A stretch of 64,000 nucleotides of DNA from Solanum dulcamara (Eukaryota; Streptophyta; Magnoliopsida; Solanales; Solanaceae), in NCBI RefSeq assembly GCF_947179165.1, contig NC_077245.1, positions 40,975,286 to 41,039,285 on the forward strand. The letters are read 5' to 3'. The translations under genes were made by a program, and so were the position numbers. Of this stretch, positions 63,951 to 64,000 are shown piece after piece (positions within the stretch are counted from its first letter, which is position 1; each line of letters opens with the position of its first letter). Under the pieces are notes generated by a model. The model ran no database searches, was not told where the DNA came from, and saw only the letters and a program-made list of their open reading frames with translations.

Positions 63951-64000
63951 CAAATTAAACTTTATGGTGTTATTATGGAGTGTATTATACACCTTGTGTG
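63951..64000 (+). mobile_element. E2-family LTR in + orientation, continuation
   Basis: CAAATTAAACTTTATGGTGT and TGTATTATACACCTTGTGTG follow the E2 LTR sequence directly after the point where 60317 stopped (compare reverse of 44400-44460). It runs off the window. Confidence 0.85.

Noticed and set aside
1..64000. CRISPR arrays, tRNA genes, bacterial operons, viral genes
   Set aside because: No spaced direct-repeat array, cloverleaf, Shine-Dalgarno-led gene cluster or capsid-type gene was seen; the window is plant nuclear DNA.

Overview
This is plant nuclear DNA from a repeat-rich genome, most likely Solanaceae. The evidence is spliced plant exons, RTE-type LINEs whose 3' ends carry the TTG-repeat tail shared with TS-type SINEs, chromodomain Ty3/gypsy elements, and AAGCG-rich hAT elements. 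I cannot fix genus or species from sequence alone; the high repeat load would fit a large-genome member such as Capsicum or Nicotiana. There are no prokaryotic features.

The only host gene I can support is a tubulin-folding cofactor E (TBCE) orthologue on the + strand. It fills bases 1-40630 but codes in only about 1.45 kb. I read fifteen exons: 1-138, 690-860, 8564-8610, 9372-9518, 9595-9669, 10886-10995, 11078-11220, 11307-11368, 12515-12622, 12704-12738, 14246-14311, 31386-31477, 31570-31646, 31728-31805 and 40526-40630. Every intron is GT-AG and the phase is kept across all 14 junctions. This gives 483 residues plus a stop: the C-terminal part of a CAP-Gly domain, a leucine-rich-repeat region and a C-terminal ubiquitin-like domain. 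The first part of the CAP-Gly domain and the start codon lie upstream of the window.

Three introns have been inflated by nested transposons. Intron 2 (861-8563) holds an L1 RNase H relic, a SINE, and an RTE LINE broken by a hAT MITE that is itself broken by a gypsy LTR. Intron 11 (14312-31385) holds TIR elements and an RTE LINE split by a 13 kb chromovirus (16911-29991). The chromovirus is in turn split by a hAT transposon (20350-23798) and carries a perfect-TSD MITE (19161-19556). Intron 14 (31806-40525) holds a TIR foldback element and an RTE fragment split by a Helitron (33858-38713), which contains a near-complete inverted RTE. Four tiny 5'-truncated RTE/TS tails (49-87 bp) sit in the introns with 9-16 bp target-site duplications.

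Downstream of TBCE the DNA is retrotransposon territory. A chromovirus with unusually long LTRs (42047-55973, minus strand, 5-bp TSD GTATT) contains a solo LTR of its own family (47907-51195, TSD AACAA) and a 119-nt 5S rRNA-like segment (47005-47123). The right end is a three-layer nest: a gypsy LTR of the intron-11 family (from 57670) is cut by an inverted long LTR (from 59254), which is cut by an L1-type insertion (60318-63937, 13-bp TSD) with an intact RNase H reading frame and a long, internally repeated 3' region. The long LTRs carry a cluster of CACGTG boxes next to a TATA-like element; in one LTR every box has changed to CACATG or CATGTG, as expected from methyl-cytosine decay.

Alignments, splice sites and similarity statements were made by eye. 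No database search was run.
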